From Sneathiella sedimenti (lineage in GTDB: Bacteria; Pseudomonadota; Alphaproteobacteria; Sneathiellales; Sneathiellaceae), in NCBI RefSeq assembly GCF_017313765.1, contig NZ_JAFLNC010000005.1:1-64000 (forward strand): a stretch of 64,000 nucleotides of DNA. The letters are read 5' to 3'. The position numbers and the translations under genes were made by a program. Shown one piece after another: positions 28,501 through 36,314 of this stretch. Each line of letters begins with the position of its first letter. Positions within the stretch are counted from its first letter, which is position 1. The notes under the pieces were generated by a model. The model was not told the DNA's origin, did not search any database, and saw only the letters and a list, made by a program, of their open reading frames with translations.

Positions 28501-29002
28501 CCTGTCCCTCCATTTTCGTCTTTTCCGCCGCATTGATCCGCTGGAACAGGGACCTGTCCTTCAGGGCGTTTTCCAGAGTGTCGAGTTGGTCGAGAAGGGG
28601 GGCCTGCCTATTGTCACAGAGTTCGGCGAGGCACGCGTCGATCAACGGCCAGACATCGCGTTCCCCCCGTTGTACCAGCACGCGCCCCTGCTCGGTAAGG
28701 GTCACGACCTTGGTGCGCTGGTCCTTGCGCCCGCGCGCTACCCGGACGACGCCCTGTTTGGCAAGCTGGCCCACGGTCCTTGTAATGCCGGGTTGACTGA
28801 CACCAAGGGCCTCGGCGAGATCCCCGACCGTCAGGGGCCCAAGGTCATCAAGGGCGGCAAGCAGGGGACAATGGGCTGTTTGCACCGGAATTTCCTCGGC
28901 ATCGAAGAGCTGCTGGACATCCGCCTGCAGGCGGTCACCGATACGTTTCAGGCGGGTGCCGAGGGTCAGATACCCCTTACGGCGAACAAAATCATCAACC
29001 AT
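28493..29002 (-). CDS. MarR-family transcriptional regulator
   Basis: From the ATG at 29002 (GAGGA six bases upstream) the product has 169 residues with a winged helix: LTVGDLAEALGVSQPGITRTVGQLAKQGVVRVARGRKDQRTKVVTLTEQG. The DxR wing (KDQR) is the MarR signature. It is the first gene of a two-gene unit with the acetyltransferase and probably regulates itself through the tandem repeats just upstream. A frame extending to 29062 crosses these repeats and is not likely translated. Confidence 0.9.
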   Translation of the reverse strand: MVDDFVRRKGYLTLGTRLKRIGDRLQADVQQLFDAEEIPVQTAHCPLLAALDDLGPLTVGDLAEALGVSQPGITRTVGQLAKQGVVRVARGRKDQRTKVVTLTEQGRVLVQRGERDVWPLIDACLAELCDNRQAPLLDQLDTLENALKDRSLFQRINAAEKTKMEGQDG

Positions 29003-29023
29003 GTCGGTCCTCATTCTGTCATT

Positions 29024-29056
29024 TATATAACAAGATATATAACAAGCTATATTAAG
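29024..29056. promoter_or_regulatory. Tandem repeats TATATAACAAG upstream of marR
   Basis: TATATAACAAG occurs at 29024-29034 and again at 29036-29046, exactly 12 bp apart, with a degenerate third copy TATATTAAG at 29048-29056. The array lies 22-54 bp ahead of the marR ATG on the minus strand, where the promoter should be. Each copy also fits a loose palindrome TATA-N6-TATA. Binding by the adjacent MarR protein is inferred. Confidence 0.6.
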
Positions 29057-29124
29057 TGTCAATGAGGAAGGAGAAGCAGTCCCGATATCAGAAAAGTCTC
29101 CATGTCGGGGCGCTATTAAAAAAA

Positions 29125-29191
29125 GTAAGGCACATACCTAACTATTATTGACAACGAGCCGGAAATTTATATAGTTAGGCCCATGCCTAAC
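29125..29191 (+). promoter_or_regulatory. Twin operator and promoter of arsR
   Basis: Two 18-bp inverted repeats, GTAAGG-N6-CCTAAC (29125-29142) and the perfect GTTAGG-N6-CCTAAC (29174-29191), bracket a consensus -35 TTGACA (29148-29153) and a -10 TATAGT (29170-29175) with 16-bp spacing. The second palindrome covers the -10 edge, the predicted start site near 29182 and the ATG at 29183, which sits in its spacer. No Shine-Dalgarno is present, so the transcript looks leaderless. Autoregulation by the ArsR product is inferred. Confidence 0.75.
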
Positions 29192-29515
29192 AATCATTCT
29201 GACATAGACAGTTTATTCCGTACGCTTGCCGATCCGACACGGCGGGCCGTTGTCGACAGGCTGTCACAGGGCCCGGCAACGGTCGCGGAACTGGCGAAAC
29301 CTTTCCCGATGGCCCTGCCGTCCTTTTTGCAGCATCTCGGTGTGCTGGAGAAGGGGAACATCATCACCACAAAGAAAGTCGGTCGTGTCCGCACCTGTTA
29401 TCTCCAGCCGGAAGCGCTGAAGGTTATCGAGGGCTGGCTCGCGGACCGTCGCACCATGTGGGTGAGGCGCCTCGATGCGCTTGAGCAGTATCTGGACAAT
29501 GACCAACTTGGCTAG
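29183..29515 (+). CDS. ArsR-family transcriptional regulator
   Basis: The 110-residue protein is a winged helix: LFRTLADPTRRAVVDRLSQGPATVAELAKPFPMALPSFLQHLGVLEKGNIITTKKVGRVRTCYL. It lacks the metal-binding Cys of classical ArsR and resembles the subgroup paired with SRPBCC (AHSA1) proteins. The start ATG lies in the middle of a perfect operator palindrome and has no Shine-Dalgarno. The SRPBCC gene follows after 9 bp, forming the common two-gene unit. Confidence 0.93.
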   Translation: MPNNHSDIDSLFRTLADPTRRAVVDRLSQGPATVAELAKPFPMALPSFLQHLGVLEKGNIITTKKVGRVRTCYLQPEALKVIEGWLADRRTMWVRRLDALEQYLDNDQLG

Positions 29516-29524
29516 GAGCAACCA

Positions 29525-29986
29525 ATGACAGAGTTACCGACCGCCGTTCACGAGACTATTGCCGTCAGCCGCGTGTTCAAGGCGGCGCCCACGCGGGTGT
29601 TTGCGGCCTGGACAGACCCGGAATCGCGCAAGAAATGGGAACCCACACCGGAGGGGATGGAGATGATCTATGAGAATTTCGATTTTCGCCCCGGCGGGCT
29701 GGAGCGCAGTGAAATGCAACAGGACGGCACCACGCTTGTTGGATTTGAAACCCGTTTTCTCGATATCGTTGCCGATCAGCGCATTGTCTCTACCGTTGCG
29801 GTCAACGCGGACGGCGGGGTGATGAGCTGTTCCCTGCATACAATCGAGTTCCAGCCCGAGGGCACCGGCACCCGCCTGATCTGTCATGAACAGGTGGCAT
29901 GGCTGAACGGCATGAATATGCGCAGCGAGCATGAAGGGGGCTGGGCGGTCTTGTTGGAAAGACTCGCCGCCGTTGTCGACGGCTGA
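29525..29986 (+). CDS. SRPBCC (AHSA1-like) protein
   Basis: The 153-residue protein has a START-like (AHSA1/CalC) fold: SRVFKAAPTRVFAAWTDPESRKKW at the start, FDFRPGG, and the C-terminal NGMNMRSEHEGGWAVLLERLAAVV helix that lines the cavity. Such proteins bind hydrophobic ligands or act as stress-related partners; a specific role is unknown. It shares a transcript with arsR (AGGAG at the gene junction) and ends just before a strong terminator. Confidence 0.9.
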   Translation: MTELPTAVHETIAVSRVFKAAPTRVFAAWTDPESRKKWEPTPEGMEMIYENFDFRPGGLERSEMQQDGTTLVGFETRFLDIVADQRIVSTVAVNADGGVMSCSLHTIEFQPEGTGTRLICHEQVAWLNGMNMRSEHEGGWAVLLERLAAVVDG

Positions 29987-29990
29987 ACTG

Positions 29991-30029
29991 AAAAGACGCC
30001 GCGCGCTTCGGCGACGGCGTCTTTTTTTT
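29991..30029. terminator. Bidirectional intrinsic terminator
   Basis: A 10-bp stem AAAGACGCCG / CGGCGTCTTT encloses a 13-nt GC-rich loop and runs into eight T on the plus strand; on the minus strand the stem ends in TTTT. It lies between the convergent SRPBCC and acyl-CoA dehydrogenase genes and probably ends both transcripts. Confidence 0.9.
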
Positions 30030-30041
30030 AAGCAGGGAAAA

Positions 30042-31184
30042 TCAGTCGGCGAGAAGGTCGCGGCTGATGATTTCCTTCATGATTTCCGTTGTGCCGCCGG
30101 CAATGCGGGCCATCCGGTTATCGGCCCAGGCGCGGCAGATCGGATATTCCCACATATAGCCATAGCCGCCATGCAGCTGCACGCAGTCATCGAGGACCTG
30201 CCAGAGAACCTCGGTCGATTGCATCTTCGCCATGGCGGCGGTGACGGAATCAAGCTCGCCTTTCAGATGCGCGGCAATGCATTTGTCGACGAAGGCCCGC
30301 ATCATCACCGCCTTCGACTTGATCTCGGCCAGCTTGAAACGGGTGTTCTGGAACTCGGCAATGCTCTGGCCGAATGCCTTGCGCTCTTTCGTATACTCAA
30401 CGGTCCACTCGAGCGCGGTCTCGATACTGGTGGCGGAGCGGACGGCGATGACCAGCCGTTCCTGCGGAAGCTGCTGCATCAACTGCTTAAAGCCCCGCCC
30501 TTCAACGCCGAGCAGGTTGGATTTCGGCACCCGCACGTCATTGAAGAAGAGTTCCGACGTGTCCTGCGCCTTGTAGCCCGCTTTTTCGAGATTGCGGCCG
30601 CGTGAGAAACCTTCCCTATCGCCCTCGACCAGTACCAGGGATACACCCTTGCCACCGGCGGCGGGATCGGTCTTGCAGGCAACCACGATAAGATCGGCCA
30701 ACTGACCATTACTGATAAAGACCTTCTGGCCGTTGATCACATAGTCATCCCCGTCGGCAATAGCGGTGGTGCGGATATTCTGCAGGTCAGATCCGGCGCC
30801 GGGTTCGCTCATGGCCACGGCGACGATAACCTCGCCCTTGACCATTTTGGGCAGCCAGTGTTTCTTTTGCTCTTCCGTGCCATAGGCGGTGATATAGGGC
30901 GCGACAATTTCCGAATGCAGATGGAAGGAGGGGCCGCTGGTCCCGGCGCGCGCCAGTTCCTCAAGGAAGATCGCGCCGAACAGGAAATCACCGCCGGCGC
31001 CGCCATACTCCTCCGGTACGGAGGTGCAGAGAAACCCGCCTTCGCCGGCTTCCAGCCAGACTTCCCGGCTCACCTGGCCGTCTTTTTCCCACTGGGCATG
31101 AAAGGGGGCAATCCGCTCCTCGACAAAGCGGCGGGCAGAGGCCCGGAAAAGTTCATGTTCTTCACTGAATAGCTCGCGCTGCAT
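30042..31184 (-). CDS. Acyl-CoA dehydrogenase
   Basis: The 380-residue flavoprotein has VAMSEPGAGSDLQNIRTTA (substrate/FAD loop) near residue 123, the FAD Arg/Gln segment RKAFGQSIAEFQ near 275, and the C-terminal LHGGYGYMWEYPICRAWADNRMARIAGGTTEIMKEII. The position homologous to the catalytic Glu of medium-chain enzymes lies in this tail. It oxidises acyl-CoA to enoyl-CoA; chain length is not readable. GAGGAAG precedes the ATG. No other beta-oxidation gene is adjacent, so it stands alone. Confidence 0.94.
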   Translation of the reverse strand: MQRELFSEEHELFRASARRFVEERIAPFHAQWEKDGQVSREVWLEAGEGGFLCTSVPEEYGGAGGDFLFGAIFLEELARAGTSGPSFHLHSEIVAPYITAYGTEEQKKHWLPKMVKGEVIVAVAMSEPGAGSDLQNIRTTAIADGDDYVINGQKVFISNGQLADLIVVACKTDPAAGGKGVSLVLVEGDREGFSRGRNLEKAGYKAQDTSELFFNDVRVPKSNLLGVEGRGFKQLMQQLPQERLVIAVRSATSIETALEWTVEYTKERKAFGQSIAEFQNTRFKLAEIKSKAVMMRAFVDKCIAAHLKGELDSVTAAMAKMQSTEVLWQVLDDCVQLHGGYGYMWEYPICRAWADNRMARIAGGTTEIMKEIISRDLLAD

Positions 31185-31503
31185 GACAGCTTCCTCTTTT
31201 TATTGTTATTGTTCATGTGGGGTCCGTTATAATACCCCGCCGCGCCATTGTAAATTCAAGCTTCGTTATGTGGCCTTCATTTAGTTTTACGGCACCCTTA
31301 TGAGACGTTTCTCCAATATTTATGGTTAATTTTTTACAGTAAAAACAATAGTTTGACAGTTGTATAAAATTTATTATAAATCTAATTTATATATTCACGG
31401 TTCATGTTTGTTTATAGGGTCGTTTTTAAATGACATTTGTGAGCCATCCAGGCGCTGACAGTTACGGCGCTCACATCTAAAGCGCTTAAACTCGGGGGAA
31501 ATA
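31185..31503. other. AT-rich intergenic region
   Basis: About 320 bp between the divergent acyl-CoA dehydrogenase and the PEP-CTERM gene. The centre is very AT-rich. GTGAGC (31440) and GCTCAC (31469) form a 6-bp inverted repeat 30 bp before the PEP-CTERM start and could be a regulatory site. No reading frame or RNA is supported. Confidence 0.5.
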
Positions 31504-32088
31504 ATGAAGAAATTACTGGGATTGGCTCTCATCAGCGGATTGTTTTTTTCTGTAAATGCGGAGGCTGCACTCTATCGCGTTGATTTCAGCGGCACGGTGG
31601 ATGATGGGACTTATAATGGGTATTTCACCTATGATAATGCGGGTCTGGACCTGAACGGTTTCAATAGCTCGCCCGGTGGTTTATACTCCACGGCGTTGCC
31701 GGAGGATGGGCTGGAAACTTCCCTGGCAATGAATATTAGCTCTTCAAGCGTTTCGGGAAGCTTTGATGAAACGACGGCGGGATCGGCTTGGTTGAATTTC
31801 ACGGCGGGTGAATTGACCGGCTGGTTGATTGGAGGCAATAATTCAGGTTTTACCAGTGTTTCATCAAGCACTGCGCTTGATTTTAGTTTGGTCGATAACG
31901 CCTTTGTTACTAATACGGGATTAGGTTACGGCGGTCTAATTTTTGGATCTGGCCCTGATTGGCAGGTGACGGAACTTTCCGCCGTGCCGCTGCCGGGCGC
32001 GGTCTGGGCGTTTGGCGCCGGATTGCTCGGCCTGCTCGGGCTGAAGCGTCGGCGGAAGATGAAGATGCTGCGTACCGCCACCGCGTAA
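31504..32088 (+). CDS. Exported PEP-CTERM sorting-domain protein
   Basis: The 194-residue protein has a Sec signal peptide (MKKLLGLALISGLFFSVNAE with cleavage near AEA), a Ser/Thr/Gly-rich middle with low lysine content, and a C-terminal sorting signal: VPLPGAVW, a hydrophobic helix (FGAGLLGLLGL) and a basic KRRRK tail. This is the VPLPA/PEP-CTERM variant that exosortases process for surface or exopolysaccharide-associated proteins. The mature domain is unrecognised. GGGGGAAAT precedes the ATG and a terminator follows. A related protein is at 38.6 kb. Confidence 0.87.
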   Translation: MKKLLGLALISGLFFSVNAEAALYRVDFSGTVDDGTYNGYFTYDNAGLDLNGFNSSPGGLYSTALPEDGLETSLAMNISSSSVSGSFDETTAGSAWLNFTAGELTGWLIGGNNSGFTSVSSSTALDFSLVDNAFVTNTGLGYGGLIFGSGPDWQVTELSAVPLPGAVWAFGAGLLGLLGLKRRRKMKMLRTATA

Positions 32089-32110
32089 CGCGCCCTATGT
32101 TGAACTAGAA

Positions 32111-32137
32111 AAGCCCGGCATTCGCCGGGTTTTTTTA
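32111..32137 (+). terminator. Intrinsic terminator after the PEP-CTERM gene
   Basis: Stem CCCGGC-ATTC-GCCGGG followed by a run of eight T, 22 bp after the stop codon at 32088. Confidence 0.9.
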
Positions 32138-32716
32138 TACCCGTAAAAGACGGATAGGTTATTTTCTGGCGATATTTGACTTTCTTCCGCCGGGCCTTAT
32201 CCTTTACGGAATAAACAGGGAGTGCGTTGGACGGGCGGTGAGGGGCGGTTTTTCACTGGACTGTCCTATTAATATTCTTGGAAAATTCAATCAAAGACTA
32301 AATATTCATTAAATGTAAAAAAAGTAAAAAACTCTATTTTTCTTTTCTATTAATTTGTCAATAACGTTAATTCTGATCGTGTAGTTACTGCCAAAGTAAT
32401 TGAATTTCAGTGGTGTATATTTAATATAGTTTTTATATAGCATCTTTTTAACTTGATGATTTATTTTTTAATTTTTTTAGTTAAATAATATTTTTTGCTA
32501 TCTCCATTGACGGATATCGCCTCGTTTCACTATGCTGTACGTCAACCAAGTTTATCAATGATTGAAATTGCGACATAATTTGCGGTGAACAGGAAAATTA
32601 TGGTCGCAATATGGACAAAAAGACCGTCGAAAAAATGAGACAGTTACATTAATAAACCAAAATATACTGAAATATTCGGAAATTGATCTAATAATTGAAC
32701 AGGGAGTTTAACTACA
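32138..32716. other. AT-rich intergenic region upstream of the oligopeptide operon
   Basis: About 580 bp, largely A/T (especially 32280-32520), without a supported gene, RNA or palindrome. It must contain the promoter of the peptide-transport operon; I could not place -35/-10 boxes with confidence. The last 16 bp carry AGGGAG, the ribosome binding site of the next gene. Confidence 0.5.
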
Positions 32717-34393
32717 ATGTCAGTCAAGAAGATGGATCATGAGATGCCGGGACGCATCCATCCCAAAATTGAAGTTGTCACAGAACAATTTCGCAGCGGG
32801 AAAATGGATCGCCGTGAATTCCTCCGTACCTCCACCTTGCTCGGTCTTTCCGCCGCCGCCGCCTATTCGATAGTCGGTATCGCTGATCCTACCATAAAGG
32901 CCGAAGCGGCCACGCCGAAGAAGGGCGGTATCCTGAAGGTGTCGATGGAAGTGCAGGAGATGAATGATCCTGCTGTCTATAGCTGGACTCCGCCGTCGAA
33001 CGTCGCCCGCCAGATGTGCGAATATCTTGTGATTACAGGTGCCGACAATGTGACCCGCCCCTATCTGGCGGAGAGCTGGTCCGCGTCCGACGATCTCAAG
33101 ACCTGGACATTTAACCTCCGCAAGGGTGTGAAATGGCATAACGGCGATGACTTCAACGCCGATGACGTGATGTTCAATTTCACCCGCTGGCTCGATCCGG
33201 CAACCGGTTCCTCCAATGTCGGGCTGTTCGACTCCATGCTCACCAGCGAGGGCGAGGGCGACAACGCGACGAAGAAGATGACGCCGGGCGCCATCGAGAA
33301 AGTCGATGACTACACCATCCGCCTGAACCTGAACTCACCGGTCCTGTCGATCCCGGAAAATCTCTATAACTATCCGACGATGATCGTTCACCGCGACTTC
33401 AAGGGAAACCTTGTCGAGCAGCCGAATGGCACGGGTCCGTTCACCCTCGTTGATTTTGCCGTTGGCGAAAAGGCGATCCTGAAACGGGTTGACCAGCCTT
33501 ACTGGGGCGGGGACGTCTATCTCGACGAAATCCATTACTTCGACCATGGCGCGGGTTCCGCCGCACAGCTGGCGGCCGTCGCCTCCGGCCAGGTGGACAT
33601 GAACTATGAGTTCGATATTGCCTCTCTCGGCATGGCGCAGTCCATTCCGGGGATGAAAATCCTCGAAGCCCGGACCGCACAGACCGGTGTGATGCGCATG
33701 AACATTACGCAGAAGCCGTTTGATGACAAACGTGTCCGTCAGGCACTCATGTATTGTGTCGACGCGGAAAAGTATAACGAGCTTGTCTATCAGGGCCGCG
33801 GCGATGTCGGCGAGCATCACCATGTTTCCCCGATCCATCCTGAATATTATCCGCTGAACCGGCGGGAGCGGGATATCGACAAAGCCAAGCTCCTGCTCGC
33901 CGAGGCGGGTTATCCGGACGGGCTGGAACTGACCATCGACGTCGGCAACACCAATGGCCCATGGCAGCAGCAGGTCTGCGAAATCCTGAAAGACCAGGCG
34001 GCAGAGGCGGGGATAACCCTGAACCTCAACCTGATGCCCGCATCCAAGTACTGGGAAGTCTGGGCAACCACGCCATTTGGCATTACCGCCTGGACCCATC
34101 GTCCGCTTGGCACCATGGTCTTGAGCCTGGCCTATCGCTCCGGTGTTCCGTGGAACGAGACGGGGTATAGCAATCCCGCGTTCGAAAAGGCCCTCGATAA
34201 AGCTGAATCGCTGGTGGATGCTGAAAAGCGCAAGGCCGCCATGGAGGAAGTCCAACAGATCCTCCAGGATGACGCCATCATGATCCAGCCGATCTGGCAG
34301 CCAAAATTCTTCCTGGCGAGCGAGAAGGTCATGAATGTGGAAGCGCATCCGACCCAGTACCACCAGTTCTATAAAGTCTGGATCGACAGCTAA
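32717..34393 (+). CDS. ABC transporter substrate-binding protein, family 5 (peptide type), Tat-exported
   Basis: The 558-residue protein has a late Tat signal, [14 protein letters not shown] (R32-R33), after a 30-residue N-extension, then a family-5 binding domain with [35 protein letters not shown], the DppA/OppA signature. It should deliver peptides, opines or related solutes to the two permeases downstream. AGGGAG precedes the ATG. A perfect 13-bp hairpin follows the stop and may stabilise this part of the message so that more binding protein than permease is made. Confidence 0.93.
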   Translation: MSVKKMDHEMPGRIHPKIEVVTEQFRSGKMDRREFLRTSTLLGLSAAAAYSIVGIADPTIKAEAATPKKGGILKVSMEVQEMNDPAVYSWTPPSNVARQMCEYLVITGADNVTRPYLAESWSASDDLKTWTFNLRKGVKWHNGDDFNADDVMFNFTRWLDPATGSSNVGLFDSMLTSEGEGDNATKKMTPGAIEKVDDYTIRLNLNSPVLSIPENLYNYPTMIVHRDFKGNLVEQPNGTGPFTLVDFAVGEKAILKRVDQPYWGGDVYLDEIHYFDHGAGSAAQLAAVASGQVDMNYEFDIASLGMAQSIPGMKILEARTAQTGVMRMNITQKPFDDKRVRQALMYCVDAEKYNELVYQGRGDVGEHHHVSPIHPEYYPLNRRERDIDKAKLLLAEAGYPDGLELTIDVGNTNGPWQQQVCEILKDQAAEAGITLNLNLMPASKYWEVWATTPFGITAWTHRPLGTMVLSLAYRSGVPWNETGYSNPAFEKALDKAESLVDAEKRKAAMEEVQQILQDDAIMIQPIWQPKFFLASEKVMNVEAHPTQYHQFYKVWIDS

Positions 34394-34404
34394 ATCAAGA
34401 AATG

Positions 34405-34437
34405 CAGTTAAGGGCGATATGATGTCGCCCTTAACTG
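34405..34437 (+). promoter_or_regulatory. Strong intercistronic hairpin
   Basis: CAGTTAAGGGCGA and its exact complement TCGCCCTTAACTG form a 13-bp perfect stem around a 7-nt loop, between the binding-protein stop and the first permease. It lacks a T-run, so a message-stabilising or partial-termination element is likelier than a true terminator. Confidence 0.85.
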
Positions 34438-34473
34438 ATTCTGGTGCTTATTCGCCCCGAGGGGAGCATTAAT

Positions 34474-35406
34474 ATGCTGATACTGGCGTCTCGTCGATTT
34501 CTCTCAATGGCCCTCATCATGGTCATTGTTTCCTTTACGCTTTTCGCAATATTTGAATCCGACAAGCTGGCTGTTGCCGGAAAGGTTCTTGGACCTTATT
34601 CCAACACGGAACAGCGGGAGCTCTGGCTTGAGCAGAACGGCTATAACGAGCCGTTCCTCGAACGATACATCACCTGGGTCGGCAATGCGCTCACCGGTGA
34701 TTTCGGCTATTCCATTCAGTATAAATCTCCGGTTTCAGAGGTGCTCTGGCCCCGGCTGGGCAACACCGCCATTCTGGCCGGCCTGTATATGCTCTTCATG
34801 ATCCCGCTCTCGCTCACCTTGGGGGTGATTGCCGGCATGAAGGAAGGATCGGTGCAGGACCGGGTTGTCTCGGTGGGATCGGTGCTGACGACATCGGTGC
34901 CGGAATTCGCCTCCGCCACCTTCTTTTCCGCCATTTTTGTGTTCTGGCTGGGCTGGCTGCCCGGCACCTCGGCAATGACCAGCGGGTTTAGCTGGGCGGA
35001 GATATTCCTGCCCGTCTTCGTGCTGGTGATGTACGGCTTTGGCTATACCACGCGCATGACACGCGCCTCGATGGCGGAGGTGATGACGTCCCACTATATC
35101 CGCACCGCGGTGCTGAAGGGCATCCCCTATCGCCGGGTGATCATGAGACATGCGCTGCGTAATGCGCTGATCGCGCCGTTCACCGTGATCATCCTGCAGC
35201 TCAACTGGCTGCTCTCCGGCGTGATCGTGGTTGAAGTGTTCTTCGCCTACAAGGGGTTCGGCAAACTGCTTCTCGATGCCGCCCTGTTTGGCGATATTTT
35301 CGTGATCGAGGCCTGTACTCTTGTCGCCGTGTTTGTCGCGGTATTCTCGCAATTCATCTCGGATATCGGCTACACGCTGCTTAATCCGCGGATCCGGTTT
35401 ACATAA
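34474..35406 (+). CDS. ABC transporter permease, DppB-like
   Basis: The 310-residue membrane protein starts at ATG 34474 with GAGGGGAGC upstream; the frame running to 34444 is not needed. It has an N-terminal helix, an extracytoplasmic segment ending with GYSIQYKSPVSEVLWPRLGNTAIL, then the permease core with the EAA loop TAVLKGIPYRRVIMRHALRNALIAPFT. This is the DppB/OppB type, forming a heterodimer with the next permease for peptide uptake. Confidence 0.93.
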   Translation: MLILASRRFLSMALIMVIVSFTLFAIFESDKLAVAGKVLGPYSNTEQRELWLEQNGYNEPFLERYITWVGNALTGDFGYSIQYKSPVSEVLWPRLGNTAILAGLYMLFMIPLSLTLGVIAGMKEGSVQDRVVSVGSVLTTSVPEFASATFFSAIFVFWLGWLPGTSAMTSGFSWAEIFLPVFVLVMYGFGYTTRMTRASMAEVMTSHYIRTAVLKGIPYRRVIMRHALRNALIAPFTVIILQLNWLLSGVIVVEVFFAYKGFGKLLLDAALFGDIFVIEACTLVAVFVAVFSQFISDIGYTLLNPRIRFT

Positions 35407-35419
35407 GGGGGGGACGGTT

Positions 35420-36304
35420 ATGACAGCTGAAGTTCAGAACAATGACGACGCCCCATCCGCGATCGGCAAATTCTTCAAATCGATTGGTCTGCTGCGGGAG
35501 AGCCCGATTGCCGTCTTCGGCCTGGCCCTGATTTTGTTCTGGGTCATCCTGGCAATCCTGGCGCCGGTCCTGCCGCTATATGACCCGAATGCCCCGCTGG
35601 AACCGTTCAAGTTCCCGCTTTCTGAGGCACGCGATGGCGGCTTGTACTGGCTCGGGACCGATCACAAGGGCCGGGACATTCTCTCGCGGGTCATATTCGG
35701 CGCGCAGCAGGTGCTGATCTGGGCGACGATGGCAACATTGGTGGCCTATATTGTCGGCATGTTGATGGGGGTGGTCGCGGGCTATCTCGGCGGCTGGTGG
35801 GACGAGGTGATCTCCTTTGTTTCCAACGTATTGCTCTCCTTCCCGGTGATCGTACTCTATATCATCATCATCACCTATCTCGGCGCGACGGGATTTAACA
35901 TCGTGCTCGCCGTGACCTTTGCCTCGGCACCGGGGATCATGCGTATCGTGCGGGGTCTCGTGCTCGACCTTCGAACGCGGGACTATATTTTCGCGGCCCA
36001 AACCCGAGGCGAAAGCTCGATCTATATCATGCTGGTGGAACTTCTGCCGAATGCTCGGGGACCGCTGATCGTTGATGCCTGCCTGCGCCTTGGCTATACG
36101 ACCATCACCATCGCCATGCTCGGCTATCTCGGTCTCGGGCTGCCACCGCCAGATCCGGACTGGGGCAAGATGATTGCGGAAACTCAGCCCCTTGGCAGTT
36201 TTGCCGGACATATGGCGATTGTTCCGGCGGCGGCGATTTCCTCGCTGGTGCTTGGGTTTAACCTGCTGGCCGATGGTCTGCGTGAAATTTCAATGAGAGA
36301 CTAG
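35420..36304 (+). CDS. ABC transporter permease, DppC-like
   Basis: The 294-residue protein is a DppC/OppC-type permease: an N-terminal OppC_N helix (ESPIAVFGLALILFWVILAI), the WLGTDHKGRDILSRVIFGAQ signature and the EAA loop FAAQTRGESSIYIMLVELLPNARGPLIVDACLRLG. ATG 35420 has a GGGGGGAC stretch upstream. It pairs with the DppB-like partner 13 bp before it and is followed within 10 bp by the ATPase gene. Confidence 0.93.
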   Translation: MTAEVQNNDDAPSAIGKFFKSIGLLRESPIAVFGLALILFWVILAILAPVLPLYDPNAPLEPFKFPLSEARDGGLYWLGTDHKGRDILSRVIFGAQQVLIWATMATLVAYIVGMLMGVVAGYLGGWWDEVISFVSNVLLSFPVIVLYIIIITYLGATGFNIVLAVTFASAPGIMRIVRGLVLDLRTRDYIFAAQTRGESSIYIMLVELLPNARGPLIVDACLRLGYTTITIAMLGYLGLGLPPPDPDWGKMIAETQPLGSFAGHMAIVPAAAISSLVLGFNLLADGLREISMRD

Positions 36305-36314
36305 GAGTATTGTG

